DNA of 64,000 nucleotides from Eunapius fragilis (Eukaryota > Porifera > Demospongiae > Spongillida > Spongillidae). The stretch spans positions 13,204,268-13,268,267 of the forward strand of contig OY811973.1 in the NCBI GenBank assembly GCA_963681505.1. The letters run 5' to 3'. Below are positions 45,583-58,067 of the stretch, piece after piece (the stretch's first letter is position 1; every line of letters begins with the position of its first letter). The translations under genes were made by a program, and so were the position numbers. The notes beneath the pieces are model-generated. The model did not search any database, was not told the DNA's origin, and saw only the letters and a list, made by a program, of their open reading frames with translations.

Positions 45583-45934
45583 CAAGAAATATCTATCTGA
45601 CCTGATGCCTGGATATGATAGAGCATGGCAATCAGATTTTATGTATCCTTACAGTAGTAGATGCAGATGGGGATAGCACTGTATTTTACATTGGTGGACC
45701 TCTAGTTAATCCACAGTCCACCCCCCCCCCTCTTCCTACGAAGAATACCATTGAGATAGAAGTCATTTGAATGGCCTTCAGACCCTTTGGGTAGGTCACT
45801 TTACTGTACCCCAAAAGCCATGGGTGCTTGTTTAGTCTCCCATGTGACCGGTCATGTGACCAACCTCAACCAGTTGTTGCCACAAGGCATTAATGGCATT
45901 AATGCATAAGTGCAGAGAACATAGTTAGCATGGG

Positions 45935-46553
45935 CTGTGAGAGACCTGGTGCCATGAGGTGTGTGGAGGAGACCTGGTGCCATGGGGTGTGTGGAGGACA
46001 CCTGGTGCCATGGGGTGTGTGGAGGAGACCTGGTGCCATGGGGTGTGTGGAGGAGACCTGGTGCCATGGGGTGTGTGGAGGAGACCTGGTGCCATGGGGT
46101 GTGTGGAGGAGACCTGGTGCCATGGAGTATGTGGAGGAGACCTGGTGCCATGGGGTGTGGGGAGGAGACCTGGTGCCATGGGGTGTGTGGAGGAGACCTG
46201 GTGCCATGGGGTGTGTGGAGGAGACCTGGTGCCATGGGATGTGTGGAGGAGACCTGATGCCATGGGGTGTGTGGAGGAGACCTGGTGCCATGGGTGTGTG
46301 GAGGAGACCTGGTGCCATGGGGTGTGTGGAGGAGACCTGGTGCCATGGGGTGTGTGGAGGAGACCTGGTGCCATGGGATGTGTGGAGGAGACCTGATGCC
46401 ATGGGGTGTGTGGAGGAGACCTGGTGCCATGGGTGTGTGGAGGAGACCTGGTGCCATGGGGTATGTGGAGGAGACCTGGTGCCATGGGATGTGTGGAGGA
46501 GACCTGGTGCCATGGGGTGTGTGGAGGAGACCTGGTGCCATTGGGTGTGTGAA
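45935..46553 (-). repeat. 28-bp minisatellite, about 22 units (right arm)
   Basis: Reverse complement of the unit at 6,970-7,482, with about four more units. It lies between the 3' ends of convergent genes D and E. Confidence 0.95.
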
Positions 46554-46794
46554 TTTGCTTGTGCAGGTATAAAATTTTATCAAAGTTTGCTTGCAATGAT
46601 TTGAATAACAGAATTTATAACTGGAGGTATAAAATCATCTAACTAGTTCATTTCACATTTCATCCTCTATAGAACAAACACACATCTCCTGTGTATGAAA
46701 AACATAAGTGACTGAATATTACTGCATGTCCATTACTACACTCTTAGTCATGATCAAGGCCATATCACCTGAAGTGTGTGTGAGAGAGAGCAAG

Positions 46795-47011
<217 letters not shown>

Positions 47012-47384
47012 TACAGATAAAAGAGGTAGGATTGATTGAACAATGATAACACTATTATCATCATGCTGTTCACAAACATGGTGTATGGGGTATCTTCATG
47101 AATTCATATCATTGGTTAGAATTCTTTTTAATGCCCCCAAATTGATAGGCAACATCTTTTCAATCTACTATTACTGGTTACCTCAGGATGAGTGCTAAAG
47201 CTACCACACCCTCACACTCACCCCACACCACACCCTTATAATGTAATTTATGATTATCTAATTATCAAACAATGAATGATCATAGCTGGCAAATTAGTTT
47301 ATGCATTTCAAGGTTCAAATCTTTGTTCAAAAGATGTCAGCCCACTTTTCACTCGATGCCACACATGCCTGTAATTATATACTT

Positions 47385-47530
47385 ACACACATACACACAC
47401 ATGCACACACAAACACACATACACAAACACACATACACAAACACACACACACAAACACACAAACACACACATGCGCACACACACACATAAACACGCACGC
47501 ATGCACACACACATAAACACACACACAAGG
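47385..47530 (+). repeat. CA microsatellite
   Basis: Interrupted CA repeat in the 3' flank of gene E. A second tract is at 47,690-47,755. Confidence 0.9.
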
Positions 47531-47564
47531 AGGTAAAAAAAATCTCAGGTGGACAAGCACTTAC

Positions 47565-47639
47565 TCATCATGGCTTGCTACTGGTGACCCTGTGTTGGAC
47601 GTGTCCTTTGGTGGCAGAGGTATAGCGTTCTTATCATTT
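47565..47639 (-). CDS. Second cytoplasmic-tail exon of gene E
   Basis: A 75-bp exon mirroring 5,943-6,017, with acceptor ACATACAG and a donor overlapping a stop (GATGAGTAAGTG). It encodes AIPLPPKD and ends in ASHD. Confidence 0.6.
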
Positions 47640-47789
47640 CTGTATGTAACAAAAAATGCACACCACTTAAGGTACTGGTTGCTACTTTATTACACACACA
47701 CACACCACACACACACACATGCACACACATGCATATACACATACAACACACATACAAGGTCACAAATCTCAGTGGACAAGCACACTTAC

Positions 47790-48021
47790 TCATCATGGCA
47801 TACTCCTGATGATCCTGTTGGGAGGGATGATATGAGAGACCACACAGAATCAAAAGCCTCACCTTTCTTCTTCTGCACCATCACCATCACCACCACCACC
47901 ACCACCACTATGGCCACCGCTAGCACCACTATGGCTGCTACTGCAACACCTACTCCAATGCCAACAGCAGAAGAACTAGAGGGCTGTGATATTGGTCCAC
48001 TGGTGACTGTGGCTGCAGGTC
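47790..48021 (-). CDS. Transmembrane exon of receptor gene E
   Basis: A 232-bp exon, phase 1 in and 2 out. Ser-rich stalk ATVTSGPISQPSSSSAVGIG, TM helix GVAVAAIVVLAVAIVVVVVV, basic QKKKG, and a short tail. It is 63 bp shorter than gene A because it lacks the 21-codon stalk duplication. The end GATGAGTAAGTG can again act as stop or donor. Confidence 0.77.
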
Positions 48022-48649
48022 CTGCCATTTAGTAAATTACAATTCTAAGTTATAATATGCCCCCCCCCCCCACCCCCCAACACACACACACAGTTTAATT
48101 GGCATGCTCCATAAGCAACGACAATAATTATTAGCCAATTGGTAACAGTTTATAACCCTAGAAGCATAAAAAGGAAACTGTTGATTCGAAATGATTTATT
48201 AAGAGATTCCTTAATTGCAGATGATCAGTTGGCAGAGCACAAAATCCAACTTTTTTTGGAGATACTAGCTAACTCATAATCACAGAAGGACATGAAGATC
48301 AGTACTTAGTTCAAAACAAGGACATATACCTGTACCACCACACTGCTCACCTGATGGTTCCACTGCTGAAGAAGTCACACCTAGATGATGCAAAAAATTA
48401 TCAACATTGGACATGGTGTCTTAGGTGATGTGATAGGAAGGGATCATGTGACATAAGATTACATTGTGAGCAGACATTGCTTCCATCATAAGGATGAGTT
48501 GCTAGTACAAACAACGCTCTAATGACTTCCAAATCAACACTTCCAAATCACAGAACAATTTTTTTCAGTGACAATGAACCATACAAATCATCCACACGTT
48601 ATACACATATACATACGATACATACACAAATGTCACAAATTTTATTTTT
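48022..48649 (-). other. Intron of gene E next to the TM exon
   Basis: Mirrors 4,976-5,500. It has an added C-rich and CA stretch near 48,060-48,092. No gene seen. Confidence 0.5.
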
Positions 48650-49976
48650 CACTAAGAATGGTAAAAGCCATCATGGCCCGGACCCAGCCTGTCACTTCAC
48701 TCAAGGACTTTTCCATTTATAAGCTATTTTTTCAGCCAAGCGCTTGATCAAAACATTTGCTTCGCAACCTAAAACCCCATCTACTGAAACAACAAAAGGA
48801 GAGAAGGTTGCACGCCTTGTTTGAACGGCTTCTAAATATTTCTTCTTCTTCTCTTGTTCAGCTGTTTGTAGCACTGCTTCTACTGTACGCTTTATGTATG
48901 ACGGGGCATCTGTGTCAACAACTCGAATGTCAAACAATGCTTCAGTCTGTGGCTGCCAAATTCCCCCAATGCCCAAGTCAGCAATCAAAGCAGGTATGCC
49001 TCTTGCATTATCAGCCTCCTGCACAACTGGCTCTCTGATTACATCTTTGAATGCAATGGATGCCAGATCACCAAGAGCATCCCTCACTTCACTGTGCCTC
49101 TGAGTAACTAATCCATCTTTCTTACAATCTAGAGCATGCTGAAAAGTATATTTGTCACCACAGCCATCACAACGTTTAAAAAAGGACGGTGATATCGCAG
49201 TGCCAGTGTATCTGTGAACTCAGTTGGTGAGAGATCTAAGCGGTGATGTGACACCAGTATTACAGTTAACCAGATAGATGCCTTGCTGTCAACTGCCCTC
49301 TTGACTGCACGCTTCTTATCCCCACTCAAAGATGTCATAATGGATGCAAAGTGTACTTTGTTGAGAAGTGTTAGGTGCCACTTTCTGCTGTTTCTTAGCT
49401 TCATGCATCTGATTGTTGTGATCAAAAACACAGAATTCTTCATGTCCCTTTATGGCATCTACAATCTTCTTTGTGCAAGTTCTTGAAGTGGAAAAAGCAA
49501 TTCCCACAGAGTCAACAGGATCATCAATACCCATCTCTCCCAGGCGGGCTGGCAATGTAAACAGACTCAATTCTGAGGCCGACACATCACCATCTAAAAT
49601 AGCAGGCCAGAAAATTGTATTTATTTGGTCATGCAAACAAAGAAAGGAAGCACTGCAATTTGGAATTACACGCTGCAAGAAGGACCATTCAAATTGCATT
49701 GATTTTGACAGAACAGCATAAGCTGCTTAAGGGTAATGTTCTGCCGCTTTTGCTAACTTCAGTACATGAGACATCCAATCCTTTTCATCAACAAACCTCT
49801 TCGTATGTTCTTCATCACCAATAAACCCTCCGAGGAAACGATGACCCCTGAGAACTTTGATCACAAGTCATGAAAGCAGGCATTAGCAGCACCACAACAG
49901 TCTTCTTAGGTTCAGGATAGTATCCATAACTTGGGGCCTAGTTGACAAAGCTTTTGGAACACGCAGAGTCATCAGC
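48650..49976 (-). pseudogene. LINE-like RT relic in gene E intron
   Basis: Counterpart of 3,490-4,975. On the minus strand it reads QFEWSFLQRVIPNCSASFLC, LPARLGEMGIDDPVDSVGIA, LTLSPTEF-like LDLSPTEFTDTLALRYHRPF, HALDCKKDG, then VRDALGDLASIAFKDVIREP and SVDGVLGCEANVLIKRLAEK. The C-terminal half (48,701-49,087) is open over 128 codons, better kept than in the left arm. The front part continues at 53,788-53,900 beyond the LTR element inserted in it. There are several frame breaks; it is non-functional. Confidence 0.72.
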
Positions 49977-50195
49977 TGTTGTGGTCTTAGTTATAATCGT
50001 ATTCATAGATCGTGTACTTTGTACCTTCTAGAACATTCCTATTACCTATTTCCTTATAAGGTGCTTAGGAACACGTGCAATTCAGTCTTATCAGTTCTTG
50101 GTGTGCGTTGTGTTTGTGCTCTGTTCACGTGTGTTCGTTGCTGCCGTGATTGTATCAATTTGTGAATCCTACGTGTGGTGTTCAGAAACACGACA
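49977..50195 (+). repeat. 5' LTR
   Basis: 219 bp beginning TGTTGTGGTCTTAG and ending AACACGACA. It appears identical to the 3' copy. Confidence 0.92.
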
Positions 50196-50229
50196 GGATT
50201 TATTGGCGTAGTCGGCAGGATCAACTATC

Positions 50230-51447
50230 ATGGCAGAACTAAGCGAACTTATCAAGCTCTTCCAGCGGCAGATGGACTCACAGCGAGAACAAACAGAAGC
50301 GCTCGTCGCAGCAATCGCTAAAGGACTGAGTAAGCCCATGCCCGCAACTTCCTTCCCTACCTTCCCACCATTCGACTCGACATCGGAGCTATGGACGGAC
50401 TATCTGGCACGGTTCCATACGTTCATTGGGGCAAACTCGGTACCGGAAGACAAAACCGCGCAGGTTTTCCTTACGAGCCAATCTAAGGTAACCTACAAGT
50501 TGCTGTGTAACCTCGCTTCGCAACAGTCGCCATCAAAAGGCATCAACGACCTCACAATCGACGAAATCACAGACTTCATGAAGAGCCAATTCGATCCTTC
50601 AAGGTACATAGTCAGAGAACGCTTCAAATTCTGGTCCGAGATGCAGCGTAAGCCCGGGGAGACGATACACGAACTCGCCGCGAGAATTCGCCAAGACGCT
50701 GTGACGTGCGATTTTCCTTCAATCACAGACCCTCTTGATGAAGCCATGCGCACGCGTTTCATGTGCTCGGTCAATAACGAAGCAGTTCTCAAGGCTCTCT
50801 TCAAAGTGAAGGACAGTGAGCTCACTTTTGCAAAGGCTATTTCAACTGCAGTAGAGACTGAAGACGCTGCCAGGGTTGCGAAGGAGACGGTATATGGGGC
50901 TAAGCAGACAGCTGTTCATAAGATCCAAGCTACTAAGAAGCCTTATCCAGCCAATCCAAACCCGAGTTCCAAGTTTGGTAGTCACAGGAAAAGAGATTTT
51001 CCAAAGGGAACCTGTCCCAGGTGTGGCAAGACAGAACATGCATCAAAGGACTGTCCATTCAAGACCAGCACCTGTCACTTCTGTCAGAAACTGGGGCATA
51101 TTGAGAGTGCATGTCTCCAGAAGAGAAAGGGTACTCAACCAGTGAAGATCATCACCAGACGGGAGTTCAAGACAGTGAATAGTATCAGTTCAGTTCCGCA
51201 ACTTGAACAGCAGGTTTGGATCCAGGGCCAGGACTTCATCTTTGAAGTGGATACTGGTGCGGCAGACAATTTCTGCTCTGAAGACTTCTGGGGGAAACTT
51301 GGGAAACCGTCCCTCAAGCCACCCACATGTCGCTATGAAGTGGCCAACGGCCAGCCTCTGCACACCCTGGGTACCTTTGAAGCAGTCACCTCACTGCAGG
51401 GAGAAGATTCAAAGGACATTGCAGCAACACACCTCTATGAGTGCTGA
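50230..51447 (+). mobile_element. Fossil gag-protease part of the Gypsy element
   Basis: Encodes a Gag-like helical region (TDYLARFHTFIGANSVPEDK, FKFWSEMQRKPGETIHELAA), two CCHC zinc knuckles (CPRCGKTEHASKDC and CHFCQKLGHIESAC) that bind RNA, and the start of an aspartic protease (EVDTGAADNFC). Part of a rearranged element. Confidence 0.85.
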
Positions 51448-52054
51448 GAGCTAGTCGTTTCTGACTTTCTGGGCCCAACTTGATTTGGTTATACGCGTCT
51501 GCCAGATCCACTTTTGAAAATCCGTAGCCACCAGACAGCTTCCGCATTAAATCCTCAGGAAGAGGCATAGGATAGCGGTGAGTCTCCAGTTGTGAATTGA
51601 CAGTCACTGAGTAGTCTCCACACACTCGTATCTTTGCTGGCTGACCCGGGGCACTTTTCTTCCGAATTGGAACAACTGGTGTACCGTAATCATTGAACTG
51701 AACGGGCTTCCACACTCCTTTAGCGATTCCTGCGTCATAAGCTTGGTTCAGGTCGTCCTGAATTGCGAATGGAACTGGACGTGGCTTACGGAAGATTGGT
51801 GCAGCATCTTCCTTGAATTTCACTTCCAGTTCGAAACCTTCCAAACACCCTAGTTCTTGTTTGAAGAGATCCGGAAATTCTTCGCAGAGTCCTTTACATG
51901 CCATTTGAAGAGCTACATCCGGCTTGAGGTTGTCGAAGATAGGTTTGACCGCTTTGTGGTCACCTTGCCTGTCCTTCGAAGGGACTCGTGCAAGTAGAAG
52001 GGCTTGAACGTTGATACCAAGCTTGACAATGGCATCCCGGCCTAACAAGTTCAA
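51448..52054 (-). mobile_element. Fossil reverse-transcriptase part, reversed
   Basis: On the minus strand, typical Gypsy RT N-terminal motifs: NLLGRDAIVKLGI, FRKPRPVPFAIQ, YGTPVVPIRKK, RVCGDYSVTVN and FSKVDLADAYNQI. It covers only the first part of the RT domain and lies opposite to the rest of the element. Confidence 0.85.
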
Positions 52055-52080
52055 TCGTGGAGAATTGGTGACAGTGAAAA

Positions 52081-53517
52081 TTGGTATATGGGGCTAAGCA
52101 GACAGCTGTTCATAAGATCCAAGCTACTAAGAAGCCTTATCCAGCCAATCCAAACCCGAGTTCCAAGTTTGGTAGTCACAGGAAAAGAGATTTTCCAAAG
52201 GGAACCTGTCCCAGGTGTGGCAAGACAGAACATGCATCAAAGGACTGTCCATTCAAGACCAGCACCTGTCACTTCTGTCAGAAACTGGGGCATATTGAGA
52301 GTGGATGTCTCCTTCATGGGAATAGAGTTGTCATCCCACCCAGTCTTCAGCCACAAGTCCTGGAACTCCTTCATTTGGGTCATTTTGGAATCCAAAGGAT
52401 GAAACAACTGGCCCGCACAGCAGTATACTGGCCACGGATTGACACAGACATTACAAACCAATGTCATCGGTGCCAAACCTGTGCAGAACACCAAACGAAA
52501 CCAGCCAAACCTGCTAATCACCCTTGGATGCTACCAGAGAAGCCGTGGAGCCGAATCCATGTGGATCATGCAGTTAATTTTCTGGGAACCAACTGGTTGG
52601 TACTGGTGGACGCCTATTCCAAATACCCATGTATCCATCCTACTACTTCAACGTCAACCAAAGCCACCACAGACTTGCTGGAACAGGACTTCGCTCATTT
52701 TGGGTACCCGCACACAATCGTCTCAGACAATGCTACATCATTCTCTTCGGAGGAGTTTCAAGCATGGTGTCGGGAGAGGGGCATTATTCACCTCACAGGT
52801 GCACCCTACCACCCAGCCACAAATGGAGCAGCCGAGCGTCTCGTGCAGACTTTCAAACAAGCTCTTGTTAAGTCCTCACTCCCACCTAAGACTGCACTTC
52901 AAGAGTTTCTCATGCAGTACCGTCGGACCCCTCTGGCAGTGGGATATTCCCCGAGCGAGTTCCTCAATGGGCGTCAAATAAGGAGCAAAATTGACATTCT
53001 CCTCCCTTCACCGGCACATATCTTTCAAGGGAGGCAAGCCAGGGAAGCCACAAAATCACAGGCAGAGGAGATCAGTAACCAGGCAACAGTTCATCACATT
53101 TACAAGGTCGGAAGCCCATGCTATGCGCTGTACTGTGGTCCACGAAGGGACAAGGACCCTAGATGGGTGCCAGCTGTTGTCACCAAAGTGTTTGGGACCC
53201 GCAGTGTGAATGTTCGAGTATTTCCAAAAGGGGGTACATGGCGACGTCATATCGAACAGCTCAGGCCAAGGTATGGTGCAAATGAAGATACCGACCCTGG
53301 GGAACCTCCAACATCCTCACCCACACTGGAAACCGGTAACCAGCCCTCAGAGAATACAGCACAGTCAGAAGAGGGAGCAAAGGCTGCAACCCCAGAACTT
53401 CCGATCCCTTCCTTACCTCAAGGTCTGCCAAAGAAATCTACTCGAAACCCCCGCATGCCAACCGGCACAGAGTATGGTCCAGGGAATCCCAGAAGATCAG
53501 TGAGATGTCACAAGTGA
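52081..53517 (+). mobile_element. Fossil integrase part of the Gypsy element
   Basis: Starts with a second copy of the zinc-knuckle region, then an H2C2 integrase zinc domain (LHLGHFGIQRMKQLA, CHRCQTCAEHQ), the integrase core (HVDHAVNFLGTNW, VSDNATSFSSEEF, YHPATNGAAERLVQTFKQAL) and a Pro/Ser-rich C-terminal tail. It is long and open. Confidence 0.87.
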
Positions 53518-53563
53518 AGCTTATGCCTTTATCGGTCTGGGAACCTCAAGGCTGGCAGGGAGG

Positions 53564-53782
53564 TGTTGTGGTCTTAGTTATAATCGTATTCATAGATCGT
53601 GTACTTTGTACCTTCTAGAACATTCCTATTACCTATTTCCTTATAAGGTGCTTAGGAACACGTGCAATTCAGTCTTATCAGTTCTTGGTGTGCGTTGTGT
53701 TTGTGCTCTGTTCACGTGTGTTCGTTGCTGCCGTGATTGTATCAATTTGTGAATCCTACGTGTGGTGTTCAGAAACACGACA
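53564..53782 (+). repeat. 3' LTR
   Basis: Second copy of the 219-bp terminal repeat, preceded by a purine-rich GGCAGGGAGG tract suited to plus-strand priming. Confidence 0.92.
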
Positions 53783-53787
53783 TCAGC

Positions 53788-54214
53788 GTACCAATTTTGT
53801 GTCCATTTCTCATTCTCCAAAGCTTTGATAGAGGTGTCATTGCAGCTGCATACATGAGCATGGACAAGGGATCGTCTTGACCTACACCCTCTTTACTGAA
53901 TCAGAGAACAATATTGTTCACAGCGTACAACCACTTCTGAACAGTCAAAGCATATGATCAATGCATCCCACCTGAACCCCTTAATCTCCAGAGGTCTGAT
54001 ATGTAGGGCAGTATGTAAGGTTATGAATTTTTGATTCAGCCAAGAACTACACATATCTATGAAGACTTCTTACAAATAGCAGCAAAATACAACAATTCCC
54101 AGCATCAAACCATGAGTTCTGTAATCAAGATAGACCTTGTATGCATAATCCGTTTAAAATTTGGCTTACAAAAAACAAATCTGATAAATTATAAACTGGG
54201 AAGCAACGACTTAC
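53788..54214 (-). other. Front of LINE-like relic and intron next to FN3 of gene E
   Basis: 53,788-53,900 continues the RT palm region of the relic (mirror of 3,490-3,610). The rest is intron matching 3,163-3,490. Confidence 0.6.
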
Positions 54215-54466
54215 TTGTTCTGTTTGTCATCACTGCAGCACTGCTGGTCCCAGCACAGTTGATGGCCACCACTGAGACAGTGTAGACTGTGTTAATGGTC
54301 AGTCCAGTGAATGTGTATGTGTTAGCATTAGCAGGTAGGGAGATAGGATTGCTGCCATTGATGCTGACTCTGTAGCTGGTAGCCATGGGAACAGATGCCC
54401 AGGTCACTTTTAGCTGGTCTGAATAGATGTTTGTCAGTGATGTAATGGTTGGATCATCTGGAGGGG
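54215..54466 (-). CDS. Fibronectin III exon of receptor gene E
   Basis: A 252-bp phase 1-1 exon, almost identical to 2,911-3,162 of gene A (two visible residue changes: Asn to Ile in TNNTVY and Ile to Thr in NCAGI). Acceptor TTTCAG, donor GTAAGT. The preceding exon is the Ig exon at 58,068-58,458. Confidence 0.86.
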
Positions 54467-55440
54467 CTGAAACATTGACGTGTATATGAAAGTTGTTGTG
54501 TATCAGAATTACACAATGACACCCTACATCAATATCCATGGCAACCAAAATAGCCTAATGTCCTTATTGCTATTTCTCCTACAGTATCACACTGTGTAGT
54601 TGCTAAGTGAAGAGTTTCATATTTCATCATCTATCATGAAGTCATGTCGTCCTCTGAGAACTATAACCATACAAAGTACAGGTTCCTATGACAAGGATAT
54701 GCCTCTCATGAGTTCTGCTAAACACAAGAAGCCTGTGTATGCAAAAAGCGTACCACTGGAACTAAATTGCTGCTTGTGCCAACCCTATTCGTGAGAAAGG
54801 ATAGTGGTGTGTTGGATTTTGAAATGTCAGCTTAGTTACATCAGGAACATCAAGCCTGAATCCATCACGATACAGTTGCATCTTTGAGTTCTGCCATGGA
54901 GATGACACCGGTTACACCTGATGACACCTGTTATACCTGATGACACCAGTTACATCTGATGACACCAATTACACCTGATGACACCAATTACACCTGATGA
55001 CACCAGTTACACCTGATGACACCTATAAAAATTGACTTTTATGTAGTCCACCCCTGCTCGTGCCTCTAGCAGCTTTCCACCACCAGTGATGTTGTTGGCT
55101 ATGGTGTAAAGCAGTCTTTCCAATAGGTGTCCCACATGTTTAAACCTCCATTGATGCAAGAACACTTCTTGTCCCTCTGGCTGACGTACACCAGGCATAT
55201 ATTGCATCACTGCTCACAATCAGAAACAACTCATTCACATCTTCAAGCCAAGGTGGACGAGCTATATCTGACAGAGGGTGTAGCACTTCATGAATACAGG
55301 CACTCCCGTTCTTGTGTGAACAGTGCTACGGTCAACCTTGCAGTAGAATAACTTATACTGATACTTATACTAAACTGGTACGTGTAATGATTAATAAGCC
55401 AGTAATCTAAAAAAAAAAGGGGTTCCGGGCAACATGGAAA
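54467..55440. other. Ig-FN3 intron of gene E, part 1
   Basis: Mirrors 1,530-2,900 with about 0.4 kb missing. It contains the 19-bp minisatellite at 54,905-55,022 (about 6.5 units). Confidence 0.6.
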
Positions 55441-55603
55441 GGGGCCGTTCATAAATTATGTCATGCTATTTGTTACCATTATGGACCCCCCCCCCCCCCC
55501 CTCGTCACACATTATCCCATACTGATGTATGCTTTATGTATACATCGTCACACTGCTGATATCCCCCCCCCCCCACCCCCCTCAGCGCGACATAATTTAT
55601 GAA
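55441..55603. mobile_element. MITE inserted in right arm only
   Basis: The ends GGGGCCGTTCATAAATTATG and the complement of GACATAATTTAT are flanked by GAAA on both sides. The interior has two C tracts. The left arm has the uninterrupted site GAGGTTTCCATGTTGCC near 1,481-1,498. Confidence 0.75.
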
Positions 55604-57064
55604 ACCTCTATGGATACACTCCTGCTAGACATGGTGGTCGGCAGGAGACCAAATATGAATCCCAAGCTTGCAGGCCACATGGACTGCAGTGCATGCAGAG
55701 GAACATTTCTGTTCTATGACAGGCTGAGGTGTGTGGCTATAGCCAAGCTGGATCAGGACCCCCGCAAGGCTTGCAGAGATAGCCGATGTGCTGTTGTCTA
55801 TCTATCAGCGTGAACATCACACTTTTATGTATGGCTCATGTGATACTGGCTAACCAACAGTCCCACCAGATGAAGCAGGCCATTACTGAAATGGATAGCA
55901 TACATTTATGTTTGTATTTGACTTCAAACAGAAGTCCCAGGCCAAGTGAGGGTGGTGGGGAAAAGGTATGCTATGGTTGGGAGTGGGTGTGTACATCAAG
56001 CTATACTCTGAAGGGGCCAGCTACTGTAGTCTCCTAACAAACCACACATGGAAATGGATTTGACAGCTGATATGTAACGTTTACTGCGGGGAGCAGAGAT
56101 GACAAAGGATGATTGTGATGTGTACGATGACATGCACGGGATGGGTAGGATGAGGATGTACACCTAGAGGAGGATGTCATCGAAGAGACAGAGTTGCAAA
56201 GATGTGTGTGACATTCGCACCAGCACACATACCTGCCGCAGGGCAATGGTGGCAGGAAGGTCTCCACCCCCCTACTACTAGTAGCTTGCTGTAACTCTTA
56301 CGACCATCTCTGTCTGCAACACAACTGTGATACTTGTGAAGCTAGATTTTAGGGCTCCATATTGTACTGCTGTGATCCCCACTGTTAGCTGAGTTCTATG
56401 GAGATAATTACATCACTACTGATGGTAAGCAGGAGATCCAGTTCTTCCGCAGCCTTGGTCAGTAAGTGCCACCAGTCACCAATTCCTTCATGCCATGCCT
56501 GTTCACTGAGTACCCCTATGGGTTCAACTTCACTGGTACTGTGTTATTAAGGCACAGCAAGGAAGGATAGGAGTCTATACAGGCATGAGTAACTGCGAGG
56601 AACAGTGTCTGCAAAAGCAAAGGGATGATGAGGGGATATTGAAGGGGATATGGGAAGGCAGAAGCTGCTTATGAACCACATGTGCAGTGGAGTGGCTATA
56701 CCTAAAGATGTGCTCAGTAATGCAATGATGCATGCCAAAGAGCTTCTGTCCAGGATGGACTTATCTGTCAGAGAAGGTGCTATTGATCGGGTCTCAAATA
56801 ACTGCTGTAACTTATGCAACCTTTGAGCCTAACTTTTATGCCGCAAGAATGTGCATGCATTCAGAGTTGACTTCAAAGTAAACACCATTATTCATCAGTG
56901 ATGGAAATCTGGGGACTGGGTAAGGGGAACATCTCTGGTGACAGTTTGTTTGCCAGGGTTTATGAGCTGCAACTGTACACAGAAAGCTATTAGACTGAGC
57001 GATCTTCCACTTCCAGGGAAGATACGAGCAGTGTACCAGACCATAGCAAGCCCCAAGCTCCAAA
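55604..57064 (+). pseudogene. Unrecognised coding remnant, right-arm copy
   Basis: Counterpart of 1-1,494. It opens with LLLDMVVGRRPNMNPKL and MDCSACRGTFLFYDRLR, ending RDSRCAVV (to 55,813). Later, in shifting frames, come MNHMCSGVAIPKDVLSNAM and AKELLSRMDLSVREGAIDR (about 56,655-56,800). Keeping the same peptides in both arms shows common ancestry, but the frame is broken and I cannot name the family. Confidence 0.35.
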
Positions 57065-58067
57065 AGAGCTGTTGGTTATAAGCATGGAAGGCTGCAAGAA
57101 GATGGTGAGACCGACCTCAAGGCAAAAGGCTAGGAGCTAGATTTAGAACTTGTCCAAATGGATGAAACCTGAACTGGAGGGTTCTTTCACTATCTTATAA
57201 ATGCCCAAACATTAAATAGTACATACCTACATAAAATTGCTAAATGTAGGTATGTACATACATGTAATTTAATAAATTAATGAATGCATAATTTCTTGTT
57301 CCTCTCAGTTGCTTGTCCCCCTCAGGACTCACAGACTTGTCCCCTCAGGACTCACAGACTTGAGGAATGGCACACACTGAGCAAATATTCATTTCAGCCT
57401 GCCCACCGTGTTAGCTACCCCCTGGGTTCTTTATTGAATATATATATGGTTTCCAACTGCTTCACCATGGTATTGTATGTTGAGATGTTCAATTACAATG
57501 TTTAAACCTACCAATGGAATCTAATTCAGAACTACCCTAACAGCTGGCATAACAGCATGACTTCATTTATTGTAGCCTGACACTCAAATGAATACAAGGT
57601 AAAACTAAAGTCTTACCTTGTATTCATTTGAGTTGCAATATATCATTAAACGCTTGTGCCAATGATGGAAACACTTGATACCCTAATGGCCGGCATACAC
57701 AGGTCCACTTCCTGCCAACTTATTGCCTGATACTTCAATGAATATAAATTTTAGTAAACAAATGTTTTACAAAACTAATGTGAGTTGTAGGTGATAAATC
57801 GCCAGGAAGTCCTACATCATTAAAACATACAAGAAAAAACCATCTGACATGAATGACTCCTATTGAAACACTATCATTCTCGAAACAGTTCCAGCAGTGA
57901 AGTCAGCAGCAAAGAGAGTGCTTAACTATTTCCTTGAGCGAATCTTGTCATATTAAAAACCATTTGAAATTTATGCAGTAATTAAGAGAACTTATTATGT
58001 TTGTTCTATATAATGATGTGACAATGGTTCAAGCATTATTTAACGTTCAATACACACCATGGCTTAC
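57065..58067 (-). other. Ig-FN3 intron of gene E, part 2
   Basis: Includes a hairpin at about 57,580-57,635 (CTCAAATGAATACAAGGTAA and complement), one unit of the 17-bp minisatellite sequence at about 57,681-57,697, and the palindromic MITE at 57,708-57,809. From 57,690 on it matches the gene C intron at 25,693-26,240. Confidence 0.7.

Larger units (their letters stand above)
49977..53782 (+). mobile_element. Gypsy-family LTR retrotransposon, rearranged and recent
   Basis: Two 219-bp terminal repeats (49,977-50,195 and 53,564-53,782), TG...CA ends, and a 5-bp target duplication TCAGC on both sides. The integrase resembles the Mag/K02A2.6-like branch of Gypsy. It is not whole: its middle is rearranged, with part of pol in the opposite orientation and the zinc-knuckle region present twice, so at least one large rearrangement. 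The terminal repeats look identical by eye, implying a young insertion. It sits inside the LINE-like relic in the gene E intron and is absent from the left arm. Confidence 0.92.
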
